Assembly: GCA_025758045.1 (NCBI GenBank)
Contig: CP107208.1
Span: 1,178,001-1,242,000, forward strand
Source of the DNA: Oscillospiraceae bacterium
Lineage (GTDB): Bacteria; Bacillota; Clostridia; Oscillospirales; Ruminococcaceae
Reading direction: 5' to 3'
Length of the DNA: 64,000 bases
This document shows positions 1 to 7,698 of this stretch, in pieces. Position 1 is the stretch's first letter; the number at the start of each line of letters is the position of its first letter. The notes under the pieces were generated by a model. That model searched no databases and had not been told where the DNA came from. It saw nothing but the letters and a program-made list of their open reading frames with translations. Made by a program: the position numbers and the translations under genes.

Positions 1-93
1 GATATAGAATTCGTCCATATCGGTAAGGATACCACTCCTGAAAGTCTGGAGCACGATCTGTTTCTTGCTGACCTTGCCTGGAAGCTGAAGTGA
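1..93 (+). CDS. 3' end of an unidentified gene upstream of araD
   Basis: The first 30 codons of the window are open and end in TGA at 91-93, nine bases before the araD ATG. The tail is soluble and acidic, ending in the residues DLAWKLK. The close spacing suggests co-transcription with araD, so a sugar isomerase, epimerase or kinase is likely. The fragment is too short to name and most of the gene lies outside the window. Confidence 0.6.
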   Translation, partial: DIEFVHIGKDTTPESLEHDLFLADLAWKLK

Positions 94-101
94 GGATCAT
101 G

Positions 102-794
102 ATGCTGGAATATCTTCGACAACAGGTCTACGAGGCGAACATGGAATTGCCTCGCCACGGTCTTGTAACCTATACTTGGGGAAATGTTTCCGCCATCGAC
201 CATGAAAAAGGTCTAATCGTTATTAAGCCATCTGGTGTGGATTATAACGAATTGGCTCCTGACAATCTTGTAATAGTAGATATGGATGGCAATGTGGTAG
301 AAGGCAGCTTGAAACCTAGCAGTGATACAAAAACTCATCTGGAATTGTACAATGCATTTCCTGCATTGGGCGGCATTGTCCACACCCATAGCACTTATGC
401 TGTAGCATGGGCACAGGCGTGCAAGGATATTCCTGCCTTTGGTACAACACATGCTGATTATTTCTACGGTGCAGTGCCATGTACCCGCAAGTTGACCCAG
501 GAAGAGGTTGATTCAGATTATGAGCGGAACACTGGTAAGGTAATCGTTGAAACCTTTTGTGATCACAATATCGATCCCATGCATGTACCAGGTGTCCTGT
601 GTGCGAACCATGGTCCATTCACTTGGGGAAAGGATGCTGCTCAGGCAGTATACCATGCCGTTGTACTAGAAGAAGTTGCAAAAATGACATTACTGACCAA
701 TCAAGTCAATCCTAATACAGCACCAGCTCCACAATATGTATTGGACAAACACTATCACCGCAAACATGGATCCACTGCATATTATGGCCAATAA
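102..794 (+). CDS. araD: L-ribulose-5-phosphate 4-epimerase
   Basis: This cytoplasmic zinc enzyme of the aldolase class II family converts L-ribulose 5-phosphate to D-xylulose 5-phosphate, feeding arabinose-type pentoses into the pentose phosphate pathway. The protein is about 230 residues, normal for AraD, and is recognisable along its whole length: LVTYTWGNVSA, KPSGVDY, the zinc-binding HTHS, TTHADYFYG and the C-terminal RKHGSTAYYGQ. The ATG at 102 is preferred over GTG 90 or ATG 99 because it gives the family's MLE N-terminus and has a GAGG six bases upstream. It follows an upstream gene closely, suggesting an operon. Directly after its stop lies an integrase-associated relic, so the downstream host gene may have been displaced. 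Confidence 0.95.
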   Translation: MLEYLRQQVYEANMELPRHGLVTYTWGNVSAIDHEKGLIVIKPSGVDYNELAPDNLVIVDMDGNVVEGSLKPSSDTKTHLELYNAFPALGGIVHTHSTYAVAWAQACKDIPAFGTTHADYFYGAVPCTRKLTQEEVDSDYERNTGKVIVETFCDHNIDPMHVPGVLCANHGPFTWGKDAAQAVYHAVVLEEVAKMTLLTNQVNPNTAPAPQYVLDKHYHRKHGSTAYYGQ

Positions 795-812
795 TAAGAC
801 CTCCTTAACATA

Positions 813-1017
813 CCAGCAGAGAGCCGTAAACACAGGTTGGCGTGAAACAGGTTATCTGATACTGAAAGTGGATTCTCTCCCAGTCGGTAAAAAATCAGTT
901 TTCACCAGTGAGGAAATCCATCTAGCAAGAACAGCCGTAAATCAGCTGCGAAACAAGAAAATCCAACAAGGCCAGTACACCGACGCGACCGATGATATGC
1001 TGCTGAAATTGGTCTGA
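813..1017 (+). pseudogene. 5'-truncated copy of the integrase-coupled small gene
   Basis: The reading frame from about 813 to the TGA at 1017 matches the small genes at 30234-30506 and 57214-57489 in sequence and C-terminus (shared GQYTDATDDMLLKL), but the first roughly 25 residues, including the basic N-terminus, are missing. It starts 20 bp after the araD stop. No integrase or tRNA is attached. It is best read as the scar of an earlier integration by the same element family. Confidence 0.8.
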
Positions 1018-1040
1018 AAGAACAAATTATGCATGAACAG

Positions 1041-1074
1041 AAACTACCCTGCAAGGTGCCTTGCAGGGTAGTTT
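1041..1074. terminator. Bidirectional hairpin terminator
   Basis: Two perfect 16-bp arms (1041-1056 and 1059-1074) flank a 2-nt loop, with A and T tracts on either side. It separates the rightward relic from the leftward acetyltransferase gene. The same kind of hairpin follows the other copies of the small integrase-coupled gene. Confidence 0.85.
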
Positions 1075-1099
1075 TCTATAATTACAACGAACACTTTTA

Positions 1100-1582
1100 T
1101 CAAAAGGTCAATCTCATCTGATACCACGTCACATCACCGTGGGTGGAGCCGGAAATACCCTCGCTGACAAAGCCGAACTTGGCGTAATAATGTACAAGAC
1201 GGTCCTTGCAGGTCAGCACAAGCCCCTTGCGGCCCTGACGGCGCGCCTCGGCAATGACATGTTCCAGCAGCATGGCGGCACAGCCGCGGCGACGGTAAGC
1301 GGGGATTGTATCCACGCCGAAAATCATCTGCCACGCGCCGTTTTCGTTATGCAGGGCCGCGTCATCGTACATCTCGTCCCGCAGGTCCGGCTCGTCCGTA
1401 GCCATGCCATTCACAAAGCCCACCAGCTGTTTGCCGTCCATCAACACCCAAAAATGGTTCGGATACAGCGCCAGCCGTCTGGCAAGGCTCAATTCTGTGG
1501 CGGCTTCGGCAGCGGGGAAGCACTCGGCTTCAATTTGTACCACAGCTGCCAAATCGGCGGAAGTCGCGGTTCTGATTTGCAT
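1100..1582 (-). CDS. GNAT family N-acetyltransferase
   Basis: This 160-residue protein has the GNAT fold signatures: an N-terminal MQIRTATSADL, a central FGVDTIPAYRRRG acetyl-CoA pyrophosphate-binding segment (R-R-R-G-x-A), and a C-terminal YYAKFGFVSEG. It probably transfers an acetyl group from acetyl-CoA to a small amine or protein; the substrate is unknown. The start at 1582 has an AAGGAG site upstream. It lies 65 bp downstream of the desulfidase gene on the same strand and is probably the last gene of that operon. Confidence 0.85.
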   Translation of the reverse strand: MQIRTATSADLAAVVQIEAECFPAAEAATELSLARRLALYPNHFWVLMDGKQLVGFVNGMATDEPDLRDEMYDDAALHNENGAWQMIFGVDTIPAYRRRGCAAMLLEHVIAEARRQGRKGLVLTCKDRLVHYYAKFGFVSEGISGSTHGDVTWYQMRLTF

Positions 1583-1647
1583 AACAATTCTCCTTATTTT
1601 CTCAATGCTTCGGTTTTCTTCTATTTTGCCTTTCCTGCGGGCTGCTG

Positions 1648-2955
1648 TCAAGATTCCTGCAGCATGATCTTTACGATTTCCTTGTCGGTTTCGCGCATAC
1701 CCTCGCGGCCGAGCTGGCTTACATTGCGGATTGTGTTTTCTACGCCCTTGGTGACAATGCCGTCGCCGCCGCGGAACTGCTGGCCGTTCTGGTACATATG
1801 GTAGCCCATGATACCGGCCTGCACGCTGGACGCAATTTTGGCCGCACAGCTCGGCTTGGCACCGTCGCAGATAATGCCGGACACGATTGCCAGCGAGTTT
1901 ACCAGTGTGTGTGAAATAGCCTTGAGGTCTGCGCCCTGCAGATAGGCAATACCACACCCGGCCGCACAGCCGGCGCTGACTGCACCGCAGTATGCGGACA
2001 GCCGCCCGATACCCGTTTTTTCGTGAATGGCAATCAGGTTGGAGAGTGCCAACGCGCGGTAAAGTCTATCTTTCGGCACCGCCAGTGCTTTGGCGTACTC
2101 GATAACCGGCACGGACACCGTAATCCCCTGGTTGCCGCTGCCGGAATTGATAACCACCGGCAGTTCGCAGCCGCTCATGCGCGCGTCGGACCCGGCCGCC
2201 GCCTTGGCAATGGCGCGGTTGCGCACATCGTCCCCATAAAATTTGAGCATGGTAGAACCGATGTTGGCACCGTAATCACCCAGCAAGCCTTCCTCGGAAA
2301 TCTGGGTATTGTACTGAATCTGGGTATCCAGCACCGGGCAGACGTCTGCCGTATCACAGGTGTTGGCAAAGTCGAAAATATCCGCGATTGTCAGCAGGTT
2401 CCTGTCGGACAGGCCGTCCTCTGCGGGATTATCGCCGCCGCAGGCCGGTTTGCTTTCTGCCGCGGTATTGTCCAACAGAATGTCACTGTTTTTCTGGATA
2501 AACACAATGTTTGTGTGATACCGGCAAATGCGCACCACCGCAGAATCCGCGCCGTGATACAGTGCCACGATAATATCAAAGATAAAGCCGTTGTCGATGG
2601 ACTCCACCGAAATCGGGACTTCTTTCATAAAACTGCGCATGGAGGCTTTCTGCTCTGCCGTCACCTTCGAGATAACTTCCAGTGCCTTGTCGGCATGGCC
2701 GCCCACAATGCCCGCCGCGGCTGCGGCCTCAATGCCTTTCATGCCATCGGTGTTGGGAACAACCACGCTCTTGACATTTTTAATGATATTGTTGCTGACA
2801 CCGATTTTTACCATATCCGGCGTACAGCCCAGAACCTCCCGCGCTTTGGCGGCCGCGTAGGCAATGGAAATCAGCTCGGTGCAGCCCATTGCCGGAATAA
2901 GTTCCTCTTTCAGAATCTGTAAGTAAGTCCGATAGACCTTGCTCTGCTTTTCCAT
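1648..2955 (-). CDS. L-cysteine desulfidase / UPF0597 (YhaM) family protein A
   Basis: This 435-residue protein belongs to the CyuA/YhaM family, related to the iron-sulfur L-serine dehydratase alpha chain, which breaks cysteine (or serine) down to pyruvate, ammonia and sulfide. The early conserved Cys is kept (AMGCTEL, Cys25; many members have GCTEP). The glycine-rich core (NSGSGNQGI) and the late Cys motifs (YCGAVSAG, GIICDGAKPSC) are visible. It is 6 bp downstream of a paralogue on the same strand, so the two are co-translated and may form a heteromer. Sulfur-amino-acid catabolism is inferred from family and context. Confidence 0.85.
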   Translation of the reverse strand: MEKQSKVYRTYLQILKEELIPAMGCTELISIAYAAAKAREVLGCTPDMVKIGVSNNIIKNVKSVVVPNTDGMKGIEAAAAAGIVGGHADKALEVISKVTAEQKASMRSFMKEVPISVESIDNGFIFDIIVALYHGADSAVVRICRYHTNIVFIQKNSDILLDNTAAESKPACGGDNPAEDGLSDRNLLTIADIFDFANTCDTADVCPVLDTQIQYNTQISEEGLLGDYGANIGSTMLKFYGDDVRNRAIAKAAAGSDARMSGCELPVVINSGSGNQGITVSVPVIEYAKALAVPKDRLYRALALSNLIAIHEKTGIGRLSAYCGAVSAGCAAGCGIAYLQGADLKAISHTLVNSLAIVSGIICDGAKPSCAAKIASSVQAGIMGYHMYQNGQQFRGGDGIVTKGVENTIRNVSQLGREGMRETDKEIVKIMLQES

Positions 2956-2961
2956 GCTGTG

Positions 2962-4242
2962 TTACTCCTTTGCTTGTTTATCCTGCAAAATCTCCACAAT
3001 CGTCTTTTCCGTTCCCACCATACCGGGGGAGGCAATCAGCCCCATGTTGCGCATGGTCTGTTCCGGTGTTGCGCCGTTGATTCCGTGGACATTGTAAATA
3101 TACGCCTGCTTTTCGGCCAGTGATACCGCCTGCCACGCGGCGTCCACGGCAACAATGCCTTTCATAGTACAGCCCTGGTTGCCGCCGTCGCATATCATGC
3201 CGGTAATACTGGAAGCTAAATTGTTGATGGTATGCGCCATAGTTTTGGTACTGCCGCCCCGCAGCAACACCAGCCCGCAGGCCATGCCGGTACCCGCCGC
3301 AATGGCACAGCCGCAGAATGCCGACAGCTTGCCGGAATATTCCTTGATGTACATACAGACAAGATAGCTCAATGCCGTGGCGCGCAGCAGCATTTCCTCG
3401 GAATAGCCGCGCACCTTGTAGGCCGCATAGAGCGGCATGGTGGCGATAATGCCGTGCGCCCCGGAGCCGGTAATGCTCATAGCCGGTTCCGGCAGGCCCA
3501 GAACCCGTGCTTCAATGGCCGCATTGCAGAGCAGGGACGCCGTTTTTTGCTCATCGTCGGAAATCATTTGGCCGTCGTTTGCCTCCAGCAGGCAGCGGGC
3601 GTAGGTCGTTTTGGGGCTGGCAATTCCTGCCTGACAGAGTGCATAGTTCAACTCAAATGCTTTTCTGATAAAGGTCAGTTCTTCTGCCGGTACCGTCAGG
3701 GCATAATCGTGAAGTTGTGCCAGTGTGTAGCGGTGAATGAGCGGCTCTGCATGGGATTCCTCGGCGGCGGTATGCGGCTTTTCATAGACGGTTTTTCCGT
3801 TCTCTGTGATTTTTACGATGTTGGTGTGTGCGTCGCGGATTGTAACGCAGGCAGTATCCGTATCTGTTTCCACTTCCGCTTCAATGAAGATACGGCTTGT
3901 GATTTCCGTCATTTCCACTTTGATAATACCGGCGGCCGCCATGTTCCGCGCGGCCTGTGCCTGCTCTGCGGTAATACCGTCCAGACATTCCAGCCTTTTA
4001 TCCGGGTCAGCCCCGCAGGCCCCCAGTGCCGCGGCTTGGCAGTTACCAACCTCGGTGCTGTTGGGGATTCCGCAGGTAAACGCGTTCTTGAACATACCGC
4101 TGTTCAGCCGCAAAGTGATATGTTTTACCGCACCGGCAGTATGCTTTCTGGCTGTGGCAACAACAAAGGCAATCGCGCCCGGCTCGGTCACACCCAGAGC
4201 AGGGCACATATCCTGCCGGATAAGTTCTGTCAATTCATGCAT
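2962..4242 (-). CDS. L-cysteine desulfidase / UPF0597 family protein B
   Basis: The 426-residue product is a diverged paralogue of its downstream neighbour. It shares the middle SGSGAHGI and the late Cys motifs (AFCGCAIAAG, GMICDGGNQGC). The early conserved Cys of the family is replaced by Val (ALGVTEP), while the following TEP motif, altered in the neighbour, is kept. This split suggests the two chains complement each other or that B has a changed activity. It starts after a long hairpin at 4271-4315 that separates it from the glutaredoxin-like gene. Confidence 0.85.
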   Translation of the reverse strand: MHELTELIRQDMCPALGVTEPGAIAFVVATARKHTAGAVKHITLRLNSGMFKNAFTCGIPNSTEVGNCQAAALGACGADPDKRLECLDGITAEQAQAARNMAAAGIIKVEMTEITSRIFIEAEVETDTDTACVTIRDAHTNIVKITENGKTVYEKPHTAAEESHAEPLIHRYTLAQLHDYALTVPAEELTFIRKAFELNYALCQAGIASPKTTYARCLLEANDGQMISDDEQKTASLLCNAAIEARVLGLPEPAMSITGSGAHGIIATMPLYAAYKVRGYSEEMLLRATALSYLVCMYIKEYSGKLSAFCGCAIAAGTGMACGLVLLRGGSTKTMAHTINNLASSITGMICDGGNQGCTMKGIVAVDAAWQAVSLAEKQAYIYNVHGINGATPEQTMRNMGLIASPGMVGTEKTIVEILQDKQAKE

Positions 4243-4270
4243 AGTCTTGCTCCTTTGGAATGTTCTTTAC

Positions 4271-4315
4271 AGAAAATGCCCCGGCGCGGCCTGCGCCGTT
4301 CCGGGGACATTTTCT
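4271..4315 (-). terminator. Intergenic hairpin, possible attenuator
   Basis: An A-rich and GC-rich arm (AGAAAATG then CCCCGG) pairs with CCGGGG then CATTTTCT around an inner GGCGC/GCGCC stem. It lies in the leader of desulfidase B. With T residues at its 3' side on the minus strand, it could end upstream transcripts or limit readthrough into the desulfidase genes. Confidence 0.5.
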
Positions 4316-4347
4316 GAGAAGAGGATAATGCTTATAGCTGTGAACTA

Positions 4348-4599
4348 TCAGCCGAGAATGTCGTTGAGGTCAAGCGTCATGGTGCCGTCCTCCTAAATGA
4401 AGCAGGGGACACCCAGACGCTGTGTGCCGCGGATCTCCGCGTACAGGTCGCTGGTTTCGCGGATATGCAGGTAAGTCTGCAACGCCGCGTGACAGGAGAG
4501 AATGTCCTGAAAGCTGACTTCGGCACCGGCGGCGCTCAGCTTATTCAGGGCGTAGAGGGTATCGGGGCAGAGATGACTACCGACAACAGTAATTTTCAT
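4348..4599 (-). pseudogene. Glutaredoxin-like small protein with in-frame TAG
   Basis: Reading from 4599, the frame gives a glutaredoxin-related protein (MKITVVGSHLCPDTLYALNKL, one Cys where a CxxC would sit) and stops at TAG after GVPCFI. The same frame continues without interruption as EDGTMTLDLNDILG and ends at TGA 4348-4350. As I recall the family, members read on through PCF, a hydrophobic residue and EDGT. The TAG is therefore probably a nonsense mutation in a 78-codon gene or, less likely, a read-through site. A GGAGG just after the TAG could restart at an internal ATG, but would give only 10 residues. Confidence 0.65.
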
Positions 4600-4602
4600 G
4601 GC

Positions 4603-4878
4603 TTATAGCTCCGCAATTGCTTCAATCTCACACAGAACGCCTTTCGGCAGGGCTTTGACGGCCACGCAGCTGCGGGCGGGCTTGCCGGTAAAATACCGGG
4701 CGTAGACTTCATTGAAAGCGGCAAAGTCACCCATATCGGCCAGAAAACAGGTGGTTTTGATAACATTTTTCAGGTCGGAACCGGCCTCGGCCAGAATAGC
4801 GCCTACGTTCTTGCAGCTTTGCTCTGCTTGTGCGGCAATGCCCTCCGGCACCGAGCCGTCGGTGGGATTCACGGGAAT
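4603..4878 (-). pseudogene. RidA family enamine/imine deaminase, N-terminus deleted
   Basis: The segment encodes residues from about 30 to the end of a RidA protein (IPVNPTDGSVPEG, KTTCFLADMGDFAAFNEVYA, PARSCVAVKALPKG, EIEAIAEL). RidA hydrolyses reactive 2-aminoacrylate formed by serine and cysteine dehydratases, which fits its place beside the desulfidase genes. The first 30 residues are gone and the frame runs into an unrelated symporter segment, so it is probably non-functional. Confidence 0.8.
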
Positions 4879-5080
4879 AGTCACCGATAAGCTGCGGGCC
4901 GAACTCGCCGACAAGATTCGCAAAGTAAGCAACCAGGCCGATGGGGGAAAACTTCATAATCATCTCAATCAGCTTCATAATAACCTGATTCATGTTTGCC
5001 AGCAGCTTGCCGAAGGGGCTTTCCTCGCCGCCGCACTTGGCAACGGCAAGGCCGGTCAGGATAGCAACTATGATGATGGA
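4879..5080 (-). pseudogene. Internal fragment of a dicarboxylate/amino acid:cation symporter
   Basis: About 67 codons encode part of a glutamate/serine/dicarboxylate Na+ or H+ symporter: a transmembrane helix IIIVAILTGLAVAK followed by LLANMNQVIMKLIEMIMKFSPIGL and a loop ending at GPQLIGDY. Both ends are missing. Its 3' side is fused to the ridA fragment and its 5' side to an unrelated stretch at 5080. It was probably the importer of the cysteine/serine catabolic operon. Confidence 0.75.
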
Positions 5081-5297
5081 CCACTATCAGGTCGGCATTC
5101 CCAGCCCTTATATGAACGCCCCTGTCAAGTGGGGGTTGGCTTTCGGCATTTCCAGCCGCCCGCTTATGCCTACCTCCACCAAAGTGCTGTTAAGCAAGAA
5201 TATTCAGGAAGAAACCGCCGAATTTGAAAAAGACCTCCGCTTTTCCAAAGAGGACATTCGCCTGATGAAGCTGTACAATATGCTGACGATATTGTGA
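5081..5297 (+). pseudogene. C-terminal fragment of an unidentified gene
   Basis: From about 5081 a rightward frame encodes some 70 residues with coding character (YQVGIPSPYMNAPVKWG and ETAEFEKDLRFSKEDIRLM) and ends at TGA 5295-5297. It has no start of its own and begins exactly where symporter homology ends. I do not recognise the family. It may derive from the element that once ended at the tRNA half at 5399. Confidence 0.35.
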
Positions 5298-5360
5298 GAA
5301 GGCCCGATTTCACCGATAACAGAGTATTGAAATTGCTTTGAAAAGCAGACGACAATATAA

Positions 5361-5398
5361 AAAAATCACCTTGCAAAGTACATTGCAAGGTGATTTTT
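5361..5398. terminator. Bidirectional hairpin at element boundary
   Basis: Sixteen-bp arms (5361-5376 and 5383-5398) flank a 6-nt loop. It is nearly identical to the hairpin at 30525-30564 between the small integrase-coupled gene and the tRNA of element 1. It therefore marks the former right end of an older element, whose integrase and small gene are now lost. Confidence 0.8.
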
Positions 5399-5499
5399 TG
5401 GTGCGACCGGGAGGATTCGAACCTCTGGCCTTCCGGGTCAGAGAACTACGACAGGGCGGGATGAATCAACGATGAAGTGCGAAACTTGTTGGTTCTGCA
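5399..5499. other. Left attachment junction (tRNA-Arg 3' half / P' arm)
   Basis: Bases 5399-5443 match the 3' half, with CCA, of the leftward tRNA-Arg(CCG) genes at 41758 and 57552, up to the core (TCAGAG at 5438-5443, one change from TCGGAG). From there the sequence becomes the element arm, with GAACTACGAC and then TTGTTGGTTCTGCA starting exactly 48 bp after the core. The missing 5' half of this tRNA is found at 57794-57831. This is the left end of the whole element array. Confidence 0.85.
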
Positions 5500-5608
5500 C
5501 AGCGGCTCCCAAAACAGGAAAAAAGCCCGTTGTTGGTTGGCTTAACAGTGATAAGGAACTAATTTACTTATCAACTGTTAGCTGACGGTTTCCGGGGTGC
5601 ATACGGAC

Positions 5609-5648
5609 AAATCCCGTCTGATTTCTAACAGGAAGTCAGACGGGATTT
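5609..5648. terminator. Hairpin terminator in the left arm
   Basis: Arms around AATCCCGTCTGA (5609-5622) and its complement (5635-5648) are followed by a T-rich tail. It lies upstream of the small gene at 5682 and would insulate it from the attachment site. The rest of 5500-5681 shows no gene. Confidence 0.6.
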
Positions 5649-5681
5649 TCGCTTTATATTACGAATTATGGAGGACATACC

Positions 5682-5930
5682 ATGAAAACCTTAATATCTT
5701 GTGCCTACAATATGGATAATTGCTGTGTGGAAGTGAAATTCAGCGACGGCAGTATGATTGCGATTGACACTATCGTCGTTGAGAACGAGATTGCTGACAA
5801 TATGTATCAGCGGTCAGAGCTGGATTATTTGATCTACAACGCTCCTTTGGAGTATGCAGACCTTATCTTGAACGGCGATCCCGAAACCTATTTGAAAACT
5901 GTAACAGAATACAAGCCTTGGGATAGCTGA
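5682..5930 (+). CDS. Small acidic protein, DUF6061-like
   Basis: This 82-residue soluble protein begins after a clear GGAGG and ends before a strong terminator, so it is a single-gene unit. It has a short beta-rich N-terminus (LISCAYNMDNCCVEVKFSDGS) and an acidic C-terminus. It resembles small proteins I associate with DUF6061 on mobile elements of Clostridia; no function is known. It is the first gene inside the left end of element 1. Confidence 0.6.
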   Translation: MKTLISCAYNMDNCCVEVKFSDGSMIAIDTIVVENEIADNMYQRSELDYLIYNAPLEYADLILNGDPETYLKTVTEYKPWDS

Positions 5931-5940
5931 CAACACGCTG

Positions 5941-5970
5941 CCCGCAGGAGAAAATCCTGCGGGCGTTTTT
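5941..5970. terminator. Intrinsic terminator
   Basis: CCCGCAGGA and TCCTGCGGG form a perfect 9-bp stem with a 5-nt loop, followed by CGTTTTT. It ends the 5682 transcript and lies between converging genes. Confidence 0.9.
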
Positions 5971-5979
5971 CTGTTTATA

Positions 5980-7005
5980 TTATTTCCCTCCGTTGGATCT
6001 CAATTTAGGAAAGAAGATGACAATCTTGAAGCTCTTTCCCCACTGGGAAGCTGCTTCCAGATGAAGATTTAGATCGTCGGCCATCTTCTTAACCAGGTAA
6101 AGTCCCATACCGGTAGCCTTCTTTCTGCTGTCAGTAGAATCCCCGGTAAAGCCCTTTTGAAAAATGTACGGCAGATTATATTTTTTTACGCCAATGCCGT
6201 TATCTTCAACAGAAAGGATATCTGCAGTCTCCGAATGTATCACGGAAATTGTAAGCATGGGACTATCGCTGCTATATTTGATGGCATTGCTAACGATTTG
6301 TCCCAACATAAACTGAAGTCCTCTACGGTCTGTATAGACTGTTTCAGATTGCAGTTTGTTGAGAATGACAAAATGCTTCTCTTCAAGAAGTGGGGCATAG
6401 TCCTCCAGAACTTCACCCAAGCAGTCATTCAAATTGACATCCTCAAATCGGTAATCCTTTGTACTGCTCTTCAACCGGGCATAGTACAGCATCTGCGTGA
6501 CATCCTCCTGAAGCTGACTGCGGACATAATCCAGCTTTGCTTGCAGGGAAGGAGAGATTTCATCGTTCCGGTTATCCAAGAGCATGGTCAGCAACGATAG
6601 GGGCGTTTTCGCTTCATGTGCCCAGCCCTCCACGTATTCTTCATAGTCCCGTAGGGCATCCGCCATATTGTTACTCTCGTTTTTGTATTCCCGTAAAACC
6701 GAAGCCAAAAATCGGACAGATTCTCCTTCTTTCTGACTAATGGCACTGAGCAGCCGTTCTTCATTGCAGATGGTAGGATCACTGAGGAAATCTCGGAACA
6801 GTTCCATGTGGGTGTTCTCCCTCTTGTTTAGTACAAACAGAATCGCTGAAAACAAAAGGATGCTCGTCAGAACTACTAACCCGATCAAGGTTTGAAATAC
6901 CTGAATGTCAGAAATCCAAAGAATGACAGTGCAAAAGCAATCCACGCCCAGCAGCAACAGAAGCCAGGGGTAGTACCGTTCTATCATGTGCCAAAGCTGC
7001 TTCAT
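5980..7005 (-). CDS. BceS-like intramembrane-sensing histidine kinase
   Basis: The 341-residue protein has two N-terminal membrane helices (about residues 14-32 and 38-58) with almost no extracellular loop, typical of BceS-type kinases that sense through their partner ABC transporter. The phospho-acceptor is His130 in GWAHEAKTPLS. The ATP-binding domain shows N (QIVSNAIKYS), G1 (VEDNGIGV) and G2 (ATGMGLYLV) boxes. It overlaps the regulator gene by 4 bp and belongs to a four-gene operon with the permease and ATPase upstream. Its likely role is response to bacitracin-like or lantibiotic peptides, by family and context. Confidence 0.9.
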   Translation of the reverse strand: MKQLWHMIERYYPWLLLLLGVDCFCTVILWISDIQVFQTLIGLVVLTSILLFSAILFVLNKRENTHMELFRDFLSDPTICNEERLLSAISQKEGESVRFLASVLREYKNESNNMADALRDYEEYVEGWAHEAKTPLSLLTMLLDNRNDEISPSLQAKLDYVRSQLQEDVTQMLYYARLKSSTKDYRFEDVNLNDCLGEVLEDYAPLLEEKHFVILNKLQSETVYTDRRGLQFMLGQIVSNAIKYSSDSPMLTISVIHSETADILSVEDNGIGVKKYNLPYIFQKGFTGDSTDSRKKATGMGLYLVKKMADDLNLHLEAASQWGKSFKIVIFFPKLRSNGGK

Positions 7006-7679
7006 AGAGACACCTCCGCTTCCAAACGGTAGCCCATTCCTCGAACTGCAACGATTCGCTGCTTCATTTCAAGGGCGGACATCGTTTTTTTCAGCCGGGT
7101 TAGGTTAACCTGCAAGGCATTTTCATCTATGTATTCCGTGGTTCCCCATAGTGCCATGCAAAGCTGCTCCGTCGTGACCAGAGCATCGCCGCCGGACAAA
7201 AGAGCGACCAACAGTTTTCCCTGATTTTTTGGAAGCACCACAGAGGTATTATGAATATAAAGCGTGTAGGTCTGCTGGTCTAACAGGAAATCTGGTCCCT
7301 CTATGAGATTGGTACGGCCTTCATACCTTTTGAGAATATTGGATACCCTGGCAAGAAGTCGATCTTTTCTGCACGGCTTCGTCAAATATTCATCGGCACC
7401 CAACTGGAACGCTTGCAGTTCATCCTTTACCTGATCTCTGGAAGTCAGCACCAGGACGGGGATAGCAGTTTTATTCTTTAGCTCCTGGCAGATTTGAAAG
7501 CCACTGATCTCCGGCAAGTTCAGGTCTAAGATCACAAGGTCAGGGCGGAGGGCTGCCAAGAGCCGAGCGGCATCTTCAAACTCGGTAATTGCCTCCACAA
7601 GATAGCCGTCCTTTTGGAGCATATCGCAGAGTTCTTCCCGCATATAGACTTCATCTTCCACAACAGCAATTCTTTTCAT
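7002..7679 (-). CDS. BceR-like OmpR-family response regulator
   Basis: This 225-residue regulator has a receiver domain with phospho-acceptor Asp52 (LVILDLNLPE) and a conserved TSRDQ/K region, followed by a winged-helix DNA-binding domain (QVNLTRLKKTM, VRGMGYRLEA). The start at 7679 is preceded by GGAGG. It sits between kinase and permease genes. A CTTACA/TGTAAG dyad upstream of the ATPase gene (10586-10602) is a plausible operator. Confidence 0.9.
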   Translation of the reverse strand: MKRIAVVEDEVYMREELCDMLQKDGYLVEAITEFEDAARLLAALRPDLVILDLNLPEISGFQICQELKNKTAIPVLVLTSRDQVKDELQAFQLGADEYLTKPCRKDRLLARVSNILKRYEGRTNLIEGPDFLLDQQTYTLYIHNTSVVLPKNQGKLLVALLSGGDALVTTEQLCMALWGTTEYIDENALQVNLTRLKKTMSALEMKQRIVAVRGMGYRLEAEVSL

Positions 7680-7698
7680 GACAGCACCTCCTTCCAAA

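Noticed and set aside
4348..4395. Separate 10-residue peptide gene after GGAGG
   Set aside because: The residues match the expected tail of the upstream glutaredoxin-like protein, so an interrupted gene explains it better.
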